DNA of 64,000 bases, taken from NCBI GenBank assembly GCA_041593595.1, contig JBFHNV010000001.1, forward strand, positions 1 through 64,000, given 5' to 3'. Both the position numbers and the translations under genes were made by a program. This document shows positions 51,561 to 61,644 of this stretch, piece after piece (position 1 is the stretch's first letter; every line of letters starts with the position of its first letter). The notes beneath the pieces were generated by a model. The model saw only the letters and a list, made by a program, of their open reading frames with translations. It made no database searches and was not told the origin of the DNA. The DNA is from JBFHNV01 sp041593595 (lineage in GTDB: Bacteria > Pseudomonadota > Gammaproteobacteria > HK1).

Positions 51561-53384
51561 ATGCCCCCGCTGCCCGAAGCTCACGCCATCGCCGTCATCG
51601 CGCTCACCGCGGTGGCGCTGTTCCTGTTCACCCGCGAGCGCATCCCGCTGGAGACCTCGAGCCTTGCCGTCCTCGCGGTGCTGGCGGCGGGCTTCGAGCT
51701 GTTTCCCATGGAGCACGCCGCGGGGCAGCTGGGCGCGGAGGTGTTCTTCCGCGGCTTCGGCCACGAGGCGCTGGTGGCGGTGTGCGCCCTCATGATCGCG
51801 GGCCAGGGGCTGGTGCGCACCGGGGCGCTCGAGCCCGTGGGTCGGGCGCTCGCCGGCCTGTGGCGCACGAGCCCCGCGCTTTCGCTGCTGGTGACGCTGC
51901 TCATCGGCGCGGTGCTGAGCGCCTTCGTCAACAACACGCCCATCGTGGTCCTGCTGCTGCCCATTCTCGTCAGCGTCAGCCTGCGCACCGGCAAGTCCGC
52001 GTCCGGTGTGCTCATGCCCATGGGCTTCGCGACGCTGGTGGGCGGCATGGCCACCACCATCGGCACCTCCACCAACCTGCTGGTGGTGTCGGTGGCCTCG
52101 GACCTGGGCCTGCCACGCTTCGGGATGTTCGACTTTGCCGGGCCCGCGGCGGTGGCCGGCGGCGTCGGGCTGCTGTACCTGTGGCTGCTGGCGCCGCGGC
52201 TGCTGCCGGAGCGCCAGGCACTGCTTCGCAACACGTCACCGCGGCTGTTCTCCGCCGCGCTGCACGTGCCGGAGGACAGCTTCTGCGACGGCAAGTCACT
52301 CGGCGACGTCATGAAGAAGGCGGGCGGGGGCCTGAAGGTGATACGCATCCGCCGCGGCGAGCACAACGAACTCATGCCCCTGCCCGACGTGATCATCCGC
52401 GCAGGCGACCAGCTGCTGGTGGAGGATACGCCCACGCAGCTGAAGGAATACGAGCAGGTGCTGGAGGCGGATCTCTACTCCGGCGACAACCGCGTGGACG
52501 AGGACCATCCGCTGTCTGCCGAGGACCAGCAGCTCGCCGAGATCGCGGTGTTCTACGGGTCCTCCCTGGTCGGCCGGACCCTGCGCGGCACGTACTTCCT
52601 GGAACGCCACCAGGTCGCGGGTCTCGCACTGCACCGCGCCGGACGCCAGCTCGCGACAGACGGTCAGAATATGGGCGACGTGCGGCTGCGGGAGGGCGAC
52701 GTGCTCCTGGTGCAGGGCCCACGGGAGCGCATCGCGCGCCTGCGCGACGCGCAGGAGCTGCTGGTGCTGGACGCCACCGAGGACCTGCCCCACTCGGACC
52801 GTGCGCGGCTCGCGCTGGGCATCATGGTCGCCATCGTCGGCTTCGCGGCATTCGGCGTGCTGCCCATAGCGGTGAGCGCCGTTTGCGGCGCGCTGCTCAT
52901 GATCGCCACGGGCTGCCTGAGCTGGAAGGACGCGGTGAACGCCCTAAGTGCCCAGGTAATTCTCATCGTGGCGGCGAGCCTGGCGCTGGGCGCCGCCCTG
53001 CAGGCCACCGAGGGCACCGCGTACCTGACGGCGCTGTTTCTGGCGGCAACTGCCGGTGCGCCGCCCGCAGTGGTGCTGAGCGGCCTGATGCTGCTGATGG
53101 CGGTGCTCACCAACATCGTGTCCAACAACGCCGCCGCCGTCATCGGCACCCCGATCGCCATCGGCATCGCCGCCAAGCTCTCGCTGCCGCCAGAGCCCTT
53201 CGTGCTCGCGGTGCTGTTCGGCGCCAACATGAGCTATGCGACGCCCATGGCCTACAAGACCAATCTGCTGGTAATGAGCGCAGGCGGGTACACCTTTAGC
53301 GACTTCCTGCGCATCGGCGTACCGCTGACGCTGCTCATGTGGCTGGCCCTGTCGTGGCTGCTGCCAGCCATGTACGGATTCTGA
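51561..53384 (+). CDS. SLC13/DASS-like permease with two TrkA-C (RCK_C) domains
   Basis: A 607-residue inner-membrane protein. The first half has hydrophobic helices with GFGHEALVAVCALMIAGQGL and the signature loop SAFVNNTPIVVLLLPILV; between about residues 225 and 405 two RCK_C-type cytosolic domains follow (HVPEDSFCDGKSLGDVMKKA and SSLVGRTLRGTYFLERHQVA). The second half repeats the SNN motif LTNIVSNNAAAVIGTPIAIG and GANMSYATPMAYKTNLLVMS. This layout belongs to the divalent-anion/Na+ symporter relatives (YfbS-type, annotated sulfate/phosphate/citrate). The substrate cannot be decided, and nearby genes give no lead. Confidence 0.9.
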   Translation: MPPLPEAHAIAVIALTAVALFLFTRERIPLETSSLAVLAVLAAGFELFPMEHAAGQLGAEVFFRGFGHEALVAVCALMIAGQGLVRTGALEPVGRALAGLWRTSPALSLLVTLLIGAVLSAFVNNTPIVVLLLPILVSVSLRTGKSASGVLMPMGFATLVGGMATTIGTSTNLLVVSVASDLGLPRFGMFDFAGPAAVAGGVGLLYLWLLAPRLLPERQALLRNTSPRLFSAALHVPEDSFCDGKSLGDVMKKAGGGLKVIRIRRGEHNELMPLPDVIIRAGDQLLVEDTPTQLKEYEQVLEADLYSGDNRVDEDHPLSAEDQQLAEIAVFYGSSLVGRTLRGTYFLERHQVAGLALHRAGRQLATDGQNMGDVRLREGDVLLVQGPRERIARLRDAQELLVLDATEDLPHSDRARLALGIMVAIVGFAAFGVLPIAVSAVCGALLMIATGCLSWKDAVNALSAQVILIVAASLALGAALQATEGTAYLTALFLAATAGAPPAVVLSGLMLLMAVLTNIVSNNAAAVIGTPIAIGIAAKLSLPPEPFVLAVLFGANMSYATPMAYKTNLLVMSAGGYTFSDFLRIGVPLTLLMWLALSWLLPAMYGF

Positions 53385-53511
53385 ATGACTCGGCAGCGCG
53401 GAAATCCGGCGCAGCTTCCCGCGCCGCCCCTACCGCGGCGCGGCGCACGGCGCCCCGCGCCGCGCTAGACTTGATGCCAGGTTCGAGCCGCCCAGGCGCG
53501 CGGAGATGTTC

Positions 53512-54591
53512 ATGCGGGCAGTGATTGCCATCGTGGTCCTGCTGGCCATCGCCGCCGGCGCCTGGCTGCTGCGCGATCGCTGGCTGCCCCGCGAGCCCGT
53601 GCCCGAGCGCGCCGCCGCCTCGCCGCCGGCAGCCGCGCCGGTGGCCGCGCCGGAACCGGGCACTGCCACCGTCCTCGGCGGCAGCGCCGAGCCGCCCTCC
53701 GAGCTGGTGCGCGAGCAGGCGGAGCACTACGTCGCCAAGCTGACCGAGCCGGACCCGGAGCCCGTCAACGTGGCGAGCGCCGATCACTTCGTCACCGGCG
53801 ACCAGGTGCTGTCGATGATCCCCGAGGAAGCGGTGGAGCGCACCACCGTCGAGGCGATCGGCAACGACCCCACCATCGGTCCCGACACGCCGATCACCGT
53901 GGTGCGGGAGGTGGAGCAGGTGGAGCGGCTGACCCCGGAGAAGCTGATCGCCGAGAGCGGCGGCAATCTGGACAAGCCGATCCGCGTGCTCGAGGACAGC
54001 CAGGTGCGCGAGACCACCGTGCGCGAGGTCCTCGAGAAGTTGCGCCGGACGCCGGACACGCCCATCGACGTGGTCACGACCAGTGACTACTACGAGCAGA
54101 CCACTCCCCGGGAGCTCGCCCAGCGCCTCGACATCGCGGCGGCCGAGCCCATCCGCATCATCCGCAAGCGCCACGGCGTGGAGGCCTCCAGCATCGAGGA
54201 CCTGATGCGCACCCAGGCAGTGAGCGAGGACTCGCTGTACTACGTGCGCACCGTGCGTCCCGGCGACGAGCAGGGGATCTGGGGGATCGTGCACGACGGC
54301 ATCATCAAGAACTTCGCCCGCGGCATGGCCATCCGCCGCGGCAAGGAGATCAATACCTACCAGGTGGAGATCCCGAAGGACGCCGACGAGCGCCGTCCCG
54401 ACCAATCCAGCTCGTTCCTCGGCAGGCTGATCCACGAGAAGACCAAGGCGTCCTACGTGTACAACTACAGCCAGAACCGCATGGGCCGGAACCCGGATCG
54501 CATCTACCCGGGCCAGGAGATCGTGATCATCAACTTCCAGCCCGACGAGCTGATTCGCATCTACACCCACTTCGTGGATCAGCGCGGCTGA
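53512..54591 (+). CDS. Membrane-anchored periplasmic protein with internal repeats and a LysM-like C-terminal domain
   Basis: A 359-residue protein; ATG 53512 has GGAG 6 bases upstream, preferable to ATG 53506. A signal anchor (residues 1-22, RAVIAIVVLLAIAAGAWLLR) is followed by a Pro/Ala-rich linker, then an imperfect 33-37-residue repeat, visible as DTPITVVREVEQ, DKPIRVLEDSQV, DTPIDVVTTSDY and AEPIRIIRKRHG, each leading into a helix with TxxE/RxL. The last 120 residues have a LysM-like pattern (YVRTVRPGDEQGIWGIVHDG to RIYPGQEIVIINF). LysM-type ends bind peptidoglycan, so it may tether a repeat domain to the wall. I recognise no named family. Confidence 0.75.
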   Translation: MRAVIAIVVLLAIAAGAWLLRDRWLPREPVPERAAASPPAAAPVAAPEPGTATVLGGSAEPPSELVREQAEHYVAKLTEPDPEPVNVASADHFVTGDQVLSMIPEEAVERTTVEAIGNDPTIGPDTPITVVREVEQVERLTPEKLIAESGGNLDKPIRVLEDSQVRETTVREVLEKLRRTPDTPIDVVTTSDYYEQTTPRELAQRLDIAAAEPIRIIRKRHGVEASSIEDLMRTQAVSEDSLYYVRTVRPGDEQGIWGIVHDGIIKNFARGMAIRRGKEINTYQVEIPKDADERRPDQSSSFLGRLIHEKTKASYVYNYSQNRMGRNPDRIYPGQEIVIINFQPDELIRIYTHFVDQRG

Positions 54592-54634
54592 GGGCAGCGC
54601 GCGCGCCACGGCGGGGTCGGCCGGCGGCCGCGCC

Positions 54635-55975
54635 TTGAGCCCGTCCCCGCGGACCAGCCTGCCGGACTCACGGCGCGCGTTGAACGCGCGGGTGTGGGCG
54701 CTCGCATGGCCCATCATCCTGTCGAACATGACGGTGCCGCTGGTGGGCGCGGTGGACACCGCCGTCGTGGGACGCCTCCCGGACCCGGCCTACATCGGCG
54801 CCGTGGCCATCGGTGCGGTGGCCTTCAACTTCGTCTTCTGGGCGTTCGGCTTCCTGCGCATGGGCACCACGGGCTTCGTGGCCCAGGCCTACGGCGCCGG
54901 CGATACCAGCGCGCTCGCCGCGGCGGCCGCGCGCGCCGGGGTGCTGGCGGTGGGGATCGGCCTCGCCCTGATCGCGCTGCAGGTACCGGTGGGTGCGGCG
55001 GCGCTCGCGCTCATGGACGCCAGCGACACGGTGCGGGATCTCGCGGCCACCTACTACGGCGTGCGCATCTGGAGCGCACCGGCTGCGCTGCTCAACTACG
55101 TGGTCCTGGGCCTGCTCATCGGAGTGCAGCGCACGCGCGCGGCGCTGGCAGTGCAGCTGTTCATGAACCTCTCGAACATGGCGCTGGACGTGCTGTTCGT
55201 GCTGGTTCTCGATCTCGGGGTCGGCGGCGTCGCCGCTGCCACCCTTGTCAGCGAGTACGCGGCGGCGGGCATGGGCGTGTGGCTGGCGCGCGGCACGCTG
55301 CGCCGCCTCGGCGCGTGGGCGCCCCCGGGCGAGGTGTTCTCGCGCCGGGCACTCGCCGCCACCGTCAGCGTGAACGCCAACATCTTCGTGCGCACGCTGG
55401 GGGCCATCGCCGCCTTCTACTCCTTCACGTCACTGAGCGGCGGCCTCGGAGATCTGGCGCTGGCCGCCAACGGTGTCCTGCTGCACTTCACTCACGTCAT
55501 GGCCTACGGCCTGGACGGCTTCGCCCACGCGGCGGAGGCGCTGGCCGGTGGCGCGTACGGCCGGCGTGACCGCCGCGCATTCCGCGCCGCGGTCGCGAGC
55601 ACCACCACCTGGGCGCTGGTGGTGGCACTGGTCTACAGCCTCGTCTACGCCGCCGCGGGTGGCCTCTTCATCGACGCCCTCACGTCCATCCCCGAGGTGC
55701 GCGAGACCGCGCGTGCGTTCCTGCCGTGGGCGGTGGTCGCGCCGCTGGTGGGAGTATGGAGCTACCAGCTCGACGGCATCTTCATCGGCGCGACCCGCAC
55801 CCGCGAGATGCGCGACGCCATGCTGCTGTCCCTGGCGGTGTACGCGTTGGCGGTGGCGGTGCTACTGCCCGCGTTCGGCAACCACGGCCTGTGGGCCGCG
55901 CTGATCGTGTTCCTGGCGGCACGCGCCGTGACGCTCGGACTGTGGCTGCCGCGGGTGACCCGCACGCTCGAATAA
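54635..55975 (+). CDS. MATE-family multidrug/sodium antiporter (DinF-like)
   Basis: A 446-residue, 12-helix inner-membrane exporter starting at TTG 54635; no ATG is available further upstream. MATE blocks are LAWPIILSNMTVPLVGAVDT (N-lobe, with the DTAVVGRL motif), RMGTTGFVAQAYGAGDTSAL, and in the C-lobe SVNANIFVRTLGAIAAFYSF, YGLDGFAHAAEALAGGAYGR and YQLDGIFIGATRTREMRDAM. It extrudes cationic drugs or metabolites with Na+ or H+. The C-lobe AYGLDGFAHAAE is typical of the DinF subgroup. Follows the repeat/LysM-like gene by 43 bases, then a palindromic repeat ends the transcript. Confidence 0.93.
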   Translation: MSPSPRTSLPDSRRALNARVWALAWPIILSNMTVPLVGAVDTAVVGRLPDPAYIGAVAIGAVAFNFVFWAFGFLRMGTTGFVAQAYGAGDTSALAAAAARAGVLAVGIGLALIALQVPVGAAALALMDASDTVRDLAATYYGVRIWSAPAALLNYVVLGLLIGVQRTRAALAVQLFMNLSNMALDVLFVLVLDLGVGGVAAATLVSEYAAAGMGVWLARGTLRRLGAWAPPGEVFSRRALAATVSVNANIFVRTLGAIAAFYSFTSLSGGLGDLALAANGVLLHFTHVMAYGLDGFAHAAEALAGGAYGRRDRRAFRAAVASTTTWALVVALVYSLVYAAAGGLFIDALTSIPEVRETARAFLPWAVVAPLVGVWSYQLDGIFIGATRTREMRDAMLLSLAVYALAVAVLLPAFGNHGLWAALIVFLAARAVTLGLWLPRVTRTLE

Positions 55976-55989
55976 AGACGAATGTGCTC

Positions 55990-56084
55990 GCCCCTCACCC
56001 CGCCCTCACCCCGGGACGGGGGGAGAGGGAGAAAGGGCGTGATCCCCTCTCGCCGCTCGCGGGGAGGGGGCCGGGGTGAGGGGC
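55990..56084. repeat. GC-rich palindromic repeat between convergent genes, likely bidirectional terminator
   Basis: GCCCCTCACCCCG (55990-56002) is the exact inverse of CGGGGTGAGGGGC (56072-56084). Between them GGGGAGAGGGAG and a ccctctcgccgctcgcgggg stretch add a further imperfect stem. Sequences of the CCCTCACCCCG/GGGGAGAGGG type recur in many proteobacterial genomes as extragenic repeats. Its place between the convergent MATE and mce genes suggests transcription termination for both. Confidence 0.7.
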
Positions 56085-56160
56085 AGTGGACCGCGCGTTC
56101 CCACACCCCTTCTCCCTCGGAGTGAGAGGCTAAAGCGCAGCGCCGCGGCGGGTGAAGCGC

Positions 56161-56565
56161 TCAGGCCTGCTCCAGCTCCACCAGGGTGCCGCAGAAGTCC
56201 TTCGGGTGCAGGAACAGCACCGGCTTGCCGTGGGCGCCGATACGGGGCTCGCCGTCGCCCAGCACCCGGGCCCCGTCCGCGGCCAGGCGCCCGGCGGCGG
56301 CCCGGATGTCGTCCACCTCGTAGCACACGTGGTGCATGCCGCCGTCGGGATTGCGCTCGAGGAACTTCGCGATGGGCGAGGCGTCTCCCAGCGGGTGCAG
56401 CAGCTCCACCTTGGTGTTGCCCAGATCCACGAACACGGTGGTCACGCCGTGCTCGGGCAGTGCCACCGGGTCCGAGACCGCCGCGCCCAGGGTGTCGCGG
56501 TAGGTGGTGGCGGCACGCGCCAGGTCGGGCACCACGATGGCCACGTGATTCAGCCGTCCGATCAT
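56161..56565 (-). CDS. mce: Methylmalonyl-CoA epimerase
   Basis: A 134-residue VOC-fold enzyme starting MIGRLNHVAIVVPDLARAAT. Metal ligands are His in LNHVAIVVPD, Gln/Glu in KVELLHPLGD, His in GMHHVCYEVDDIRAA and Glu in GTLVELEQA, and the substrate-binding blocks fit methylmalonyl-CoA epimerase. The enzyme converts (S)- to (R)-methylmalonyl-CoA for the mutase. The ATG overlaps by 4 bases (ATGA) the stop of meaB, so it is the last gene of the propionate series. Length is usual. Confidence 0.94.
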   Translation of the reverse strand: MIGRLNHVAIVVPDLARAATTYRDTLGAAVSDPVALPEHGVTTVFVDLGNTKVELLHPLGDASPIAKFLERNPDGGMHHVCYEVDDIRAAAGRLAADGARVLGDGEPRIGAHGKPVLFLHPKDFCGTLVELEQA

Positions 56566-57590
56566 CGCTTTCCCTCCCGCCCTGCGCAGGCCTGCACTGT
56601 ATCCAGGAATTGCGCCACCAGGCGCTCCGCGCCGGCCGCGGCCGGGATGTCCCCGTCGCGCACCCGTTGCTCGAGGCGCGGCAGCTCGGCGCGTACCCGC
56701 GGGTCTGCCTTGAAGCGCTCCAGCAGCTGCTCGGACACCTCTGACCACAGCCAGGCCCGGGCCTGGGCCTCGCGGCGCGCCGTGAGCTCGCCGCTCTCGG
56801 CCATCACCCGCTGATAGTCGAGCATCGTCGTCCACGCCTCGACGATGCCGCGTCCCTCGATCGCGGAGCAGGTGGCCGCCACCGGCGTCCAGCGGGCGGA
56901 GCGGCGCCTGAGCAGCCGCAGCGCGTTGGCGCAGTCGGCGGCCGCGCGGCCCGCCGACGCCGCGAGGTCGCCGTCGGCCTTGGTGACCAGCGCCAGATCC
57001 ACGAGCTCCATCACGCCGCGCTTGATGCCCTGCAGGTCGTCGCCGCCACCGGGTGCCAGCAGCAGCACGAAGAGATCCGTCATGCCCGCCACGGCGGTCT
57101 CCGACTGGCCCACGCCCACCGTTTCCACGATCACCGTGTCGAAGCCCGCCGCCTCGCACAGGGCGATGGTCTCCCGGGTGCGGCGCGCGACGCCGCCGAG
57201 AGTGCCGCCCGTCGGCGACGGGCGCACGAAGACCCGCACGTCCCGGGCGAGCTCGGGCATGCGGGTCTTGTCCCCGAGGATGGAGCCGCCGCTCAAGCTG
57301 GAACTCGGGTCCACCGCCAGCACCGCGAGGCGACGTCCGGACTCGACGATGTGGTGCCCGAGGGCCTCGATGAAGGTGGACTTGCCCACCCCCGGCGCCC
57401 CGGAGATCCCGATGCGCAGGGTAGCCGCCGGCGCGCCGGCGAGGCGGGCCAGCAGCGCCGCCGCCTGCTCCCGGTGCGCTGCACGCGTGGACTCCACGAG
57501 GGTGATGGCACGGGCCAGCGCCCGGCGCGAGCCGCCGACGAGCTCCGCCGCCAGCACCTCCACGTCCACCTCCGCGCCGCGCGCGCTCAT
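56562..57590 (-). CDS. meaB: Methylmalonyl-CoA mutase-associated GTPase MeaB
   Basis: A 342-residue G3E-type GTPase starting MSARGAEVDVEVLAAELVGG. Walker A GISGAPGVGKST (about residue 65), VLAVDPSSSLSGGSILGDKT, Walker B-like VIVETVGVGQSETAVAGMTD and base-recognition TKAD (LVTKADGDL). The C-terminal helical part is normal for the family. MeaB protects and reloads adenosylcobalamin on methylmalonyl-CoA mutase. Encoded 19 bases downstream of the pccA stop on the same strand and overlapping mce, it fits the pathway as chaperone. Confidence 0.95.
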   Translation of the reverse strand: MSARGAEVDVEVLAAELVGGSRRALARAITLVESTRAAHREQAAALLARLAGAPAATLRIGISGAPGVGKSTFIEALGHHIVESGRRLAVLAVDPSSSLSGGSILGDKTRMPELARDVRVFVRPSPTGGTLGGVARRTRETIALCEAAGFDTVIVETVGVGQSETAVAGMTDLFVLLLAPGGGDDLQGIKRGVMELVDLALVTKADGDLAASAGRAAADCANALRLLRRRSARWTPVAATCSAIEGRGIVEAWTTMLDYQRVMAESGELTARREAQARAWLWSEVSEQLLERFKADPRVRAELPRLEQRVRDGDIPAAAGAERLVAQFLDTVQACAGREGKR

Positions 57591-57609
57591 GGAGCCGGAG
57601 CCGGACCGA

Positions 57610-59595
57610 TCACTCGAACTCCAGGATCTTCTGATCGACCGACAAGCTGTCCCCGGGCTTTGCGAGCACCGCCTTCACGGTGCGGTCCCGGTCGGCGCGC
57701 AGCACGTTCTCCATCTTCATGGCCTCGATCACCGCGAGCTCCTGCCCCGCCTTCACCGCTTCGCCCGCCTGCACCGCCAGGGACAGCAGCAGCCCGGGCA
57801 TGGGCGAGAGCAGGAAGCCCGAGAGATCCGGCGGCGCCTTCTCCGGCATCAGCGCATGCAGCTCCGCCTCTCGCGGCGTGAGCACCAGCGCGTCCACCCG
57901 ACCGCCGCCCTGGAACAGCTGGTACCTGAGCCCCCGGCGCTCCACCTGGATGCAGTGACGCACGCCGTTGATGGTGCCGCGGAACAGCGGCTGGCCGAAC
58001 TGCCAGTCGCTGTGCACCAGGTAGTCGCGCCCCGCGTGGCGCACCTCGTGACCGCCGCTCACCGCCTGCACCGTCACCGGGTGCTGTGCGCCGCCCATGG
58101 AAACCACCCACTCGTCCGCCACCCGGCGCTCGTGACCCGGCATCTGCCCGGAGATGGCCGCCGCGCGATCCCGGTAGCGCCGGTGCACCGAGGCCGCCAC
58201 CACCACGAACACCGCGGCATCCTCCATGCGCATGTGCTCCTCGCCGAAGCCGTCCGGGAACTCCTCTTCGATGAAGTGGGTGGACAGGCGTCCGGCCACG
58301 AAGCGCGGGTGCGCCATCAGCGCCGCCAGGAACGGGATGTTGGTCTCGATGCCGCGGATGTAGTAGCCGTCGAGCGCCTGGCGCATGGCGGCGATGGCCT
58401 CGGCACGGTCGTCGCCGCGGGTGACGAGCTTCGCCACCATGGGGTCGTAGAACATGCTCACCGACCCGCCCTCGGCGACGCCGCTGTCCACCCGCACGCC
58501 CTCGCCCTGCGGCGGCGGCAGGTAGCGCACCAGGCGTCCGGTGGACGGCAGGAAGCCGCGCAAGGCGTCCTCCGCGTACACCCGGCACTCGAGTGCCCAG
58601 CCCACCAGCCGCACCTGGTCCTGGGTGAGGGGCAGCGGCTCGCCGGCAGCCACCCGCAGCATCAGCTCCACCAGATCCAGCCCGGTGACCAGCTCGGTCA
58701 CCGGGTGCTCCACCTGCAGGCGGGTGTTCATCTCCAGGAAGTAGAAGTTGCGATCGGGATCGACCACGAACTCCACGGTGCCCGCCGAGCGGTAGTCCAC
58801 TGCGCGGGCCAGCGCCACCGCCTGCTCACCCATGGCGCGCCGGGTGTCCGGATCGATGAACGGCGACGGGGCCTCCTCGATGATCTTCTGGTGGCGGCGC
58901 TGGATGGAGCACTCGCGCTCGCCCAGGTACAACACGCCGCCGTGGGCGTCGGCCATCACCTGGATCTCGATGTGGCGCGGCTGCTCGATGAACTTCTCGA
59001 TGAACACGCGCCCGTCGCCGAAGCTCGTCTTCGCCTCGCTGGTGGCGCGCGCGAAGCCCTCCCGGCAACCCGCCTCGTCGCGCGCCACGCGCATGCCCTT
59101 GCCGCCGCCGCCGGCGCTCGCCTTGATCATCACCGGGTAGCCGATGGAACCGGCGATGTCGGCGGCATGCGCGGCGTCGCGCACCACGTCGGTGTAGCCC
59201 GGGATCACGTTCACGCCTGCCTTCTCGGCGATGCGCTTCGAGGTGATCTTGTCGCCCATGGCCTCGATGGCGCCCCCGGGGGGCCCCACGAACACCACCC
59301 CCGCCTCCGCCAGCGCGGCGGCGAAGGCCGCGTTCTCCGACAGGAACCCGTAGCCCGGGTGCACCGCCTCCGCGCCCGTCTCCCGGCACGCCGCCACGAT
59401 GCGCTCGATGCACAGGTAGCTCTCCGCCGGCGCCGGTGGCCCGATGCACACCGCCTCGTCGGCCATCTCCACGTGCAGCGCGTTACGGTCGGCCTCGGAG
59501 TACACCGCCACCGTGGCGATGCCCATGCGCCGCGCCGTGCGCATCACCCGGCACGCGATCTCCCCCCGGTTGGCGATCAGGATCTTGCTGAACAC
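57610..59595 (-). CDS. pccA: Propionyl-CoA carboxylase alpha subunit (biotin carboxylase + biotin carrier)
   Basis: A 661-residue protein starting at GTG 59595: MFSKILIANRGEIACRVMRT. Biotin carboxylase domain (1-445): ATP-grasp GGGGKGMRVA and the GERECSIQRRHQKIIEEAPS block, EMNTRLQVEHPVTELVTGLD. The 450-590 BT-type domain follows and the C-terminus has the biotin-attachment motif VIEAMKMENVLRAD with Lys as the biotinylated residue. Together with PccB it carboxylates propionyl-CoA to methylmalonyl-CoA. 3-methylcrotonyl-CoA carboxylase alpha is similar; the mutase/epimerase neighbours decide for Pcc. A 467-base gap with a palindromic element separates it from pccB. Confidence 0.95.
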   Translation of the reverse strand: MFSKILIANRGEIACRVMRTARRMGIATVAVYSEADRNALHVEMADEAVCIGPPAPAESYLCIERIVAACRETGAEAVHPGYGFLSENAAFAAALAEAGVVFVGPPGGAIEAMGDKITSKRIAEKAGVNVIPGYTDVVRDAAHAADIAGSIGYPVMIKASAGGGGKGMRVARDEAGCREGFARATSEAKTSFGDGRVFIEKFIEQPRHIEIQVMADAHGGVLYLGERECSIQRRHQKIIEEAPSPFIDPDTRRAMGEQAVALARAVDYRSAGTVEFVVDPDRNFYFLEMNTRLQVEHPVTELVTGLDLVELMLRVAAGEPLPLTQDQVRLVGWALECRVYAEDALRGFLPSTGRLVRYLPPPQGEGVRVDSGVAEGGSVSMFYDPMVAKLVTRGDDRAEAIAAMRQALDGYYIRGIETNIPFLAALMAHPRFVAGRLSTHFIEEEFPDGFGEEHMRMEDAAVFVVVAASVHRRYRDRAAAISGQMPGHERRVADEWVVSMGGAQHPVTVQAVSGGHEVRHAGRDYLVHSDWQFGQPLFRGTINGVRHCIQVERRGLRYQLFQGGGRVDALVLTPREAELHALMPEKAPPDLSGFLLSPMPGLLLSLAVQAGEAVKAGQELAVIEAMKMENVLRADRDRTVKAVLAKPGDSLSVDQKILEFE

Positions 59596-59651
59596 GTGGC
59601 GATCTCTTCTCGTTGTCCGAATCTGCTTCTGTCCTGCGACGTCGTCGCCCC

Positions 59652-60013
59652 CCGGGAGGCGGGTGCCCCCTGCCGCGGCCGTGCGCGCCAGGGATGGCGC
59701 GCTCCAGCCAAGCCCGCATTACTCATGAACGCGACCAGCGAGGGCGCGGAGGTGCCGGCAGATGCAAGGCGGGCGCCGCCGCGGGCGCGCAGGCGTACCT
59801 GGAAGGTACGTCGAGCACCCGGGGCAAGCCTGACGCCGCACAAATCGGCAGGATTGCCGATTTGGTCGCGCGCAGCGCGCCCGAAGGGGGCGGGTGCAGG
59901 GACGCACCCGCCACAGATGCCGGCAGATCCGCGTCCGCAGCCGAGCGTTCATGGGTAATGCGGGCTTTGGATGTATTCACGGCGTGTCGCGGCAGGGGGT
60001 GCCCGCCTCCCGG
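59652..60013 (+). repeat. Palindromic intergenic element, copy 3, enlarged by a nested insert
   Basis: Outer arms 59652-59677 and 59988-60013 pair at 24 of 26 (CCGGGAGGCGGGTGCCCCCT against AGGGGGTGCCCGCCTCCCGG). The core retains CCGTGCGCGCCAGGGATGGC at 59680 and GGATGTATTCACGGCGTG at about 59969. Instead of the short loop in copies 1 and 2 there is a 212-base segment bounded by its own inverse arms (CCAAGCCCGCATTACTCATG, 59708-59727, against CATGGGTAATGCGGGCTTTGG, 59950-59970, given here by position). Inside are a TGCCGGCAGAT direct repeat and GGTACGTCGAGCACCCGGGG-type sequence. It sits in the 467-base gap between pccA and pccB; no gene is visible there. Confidence 0.8.
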
Positions 60014-60062
60014 CGCCAGGCTTCTCGATTGGCGATACTTTGGTCGGAGCCCGCGCGGCGCG

Positions 60063-61595
<1,533 letters not shown>

Positions 61596-61644
61596 GGCTG
61601 GCTTCCGTCGGCGCGGGCAGGAGCAGCGGATCGGCGACCGCGGG

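Noticed and set aside
53335..54759. A 474-codon minus-strand frame opposite the repeat/LysM-like gene
   Set aside because: Composition is His/Asp/Leu-rich antisense type and the plus-strand frame has a signal anchor and repeats.
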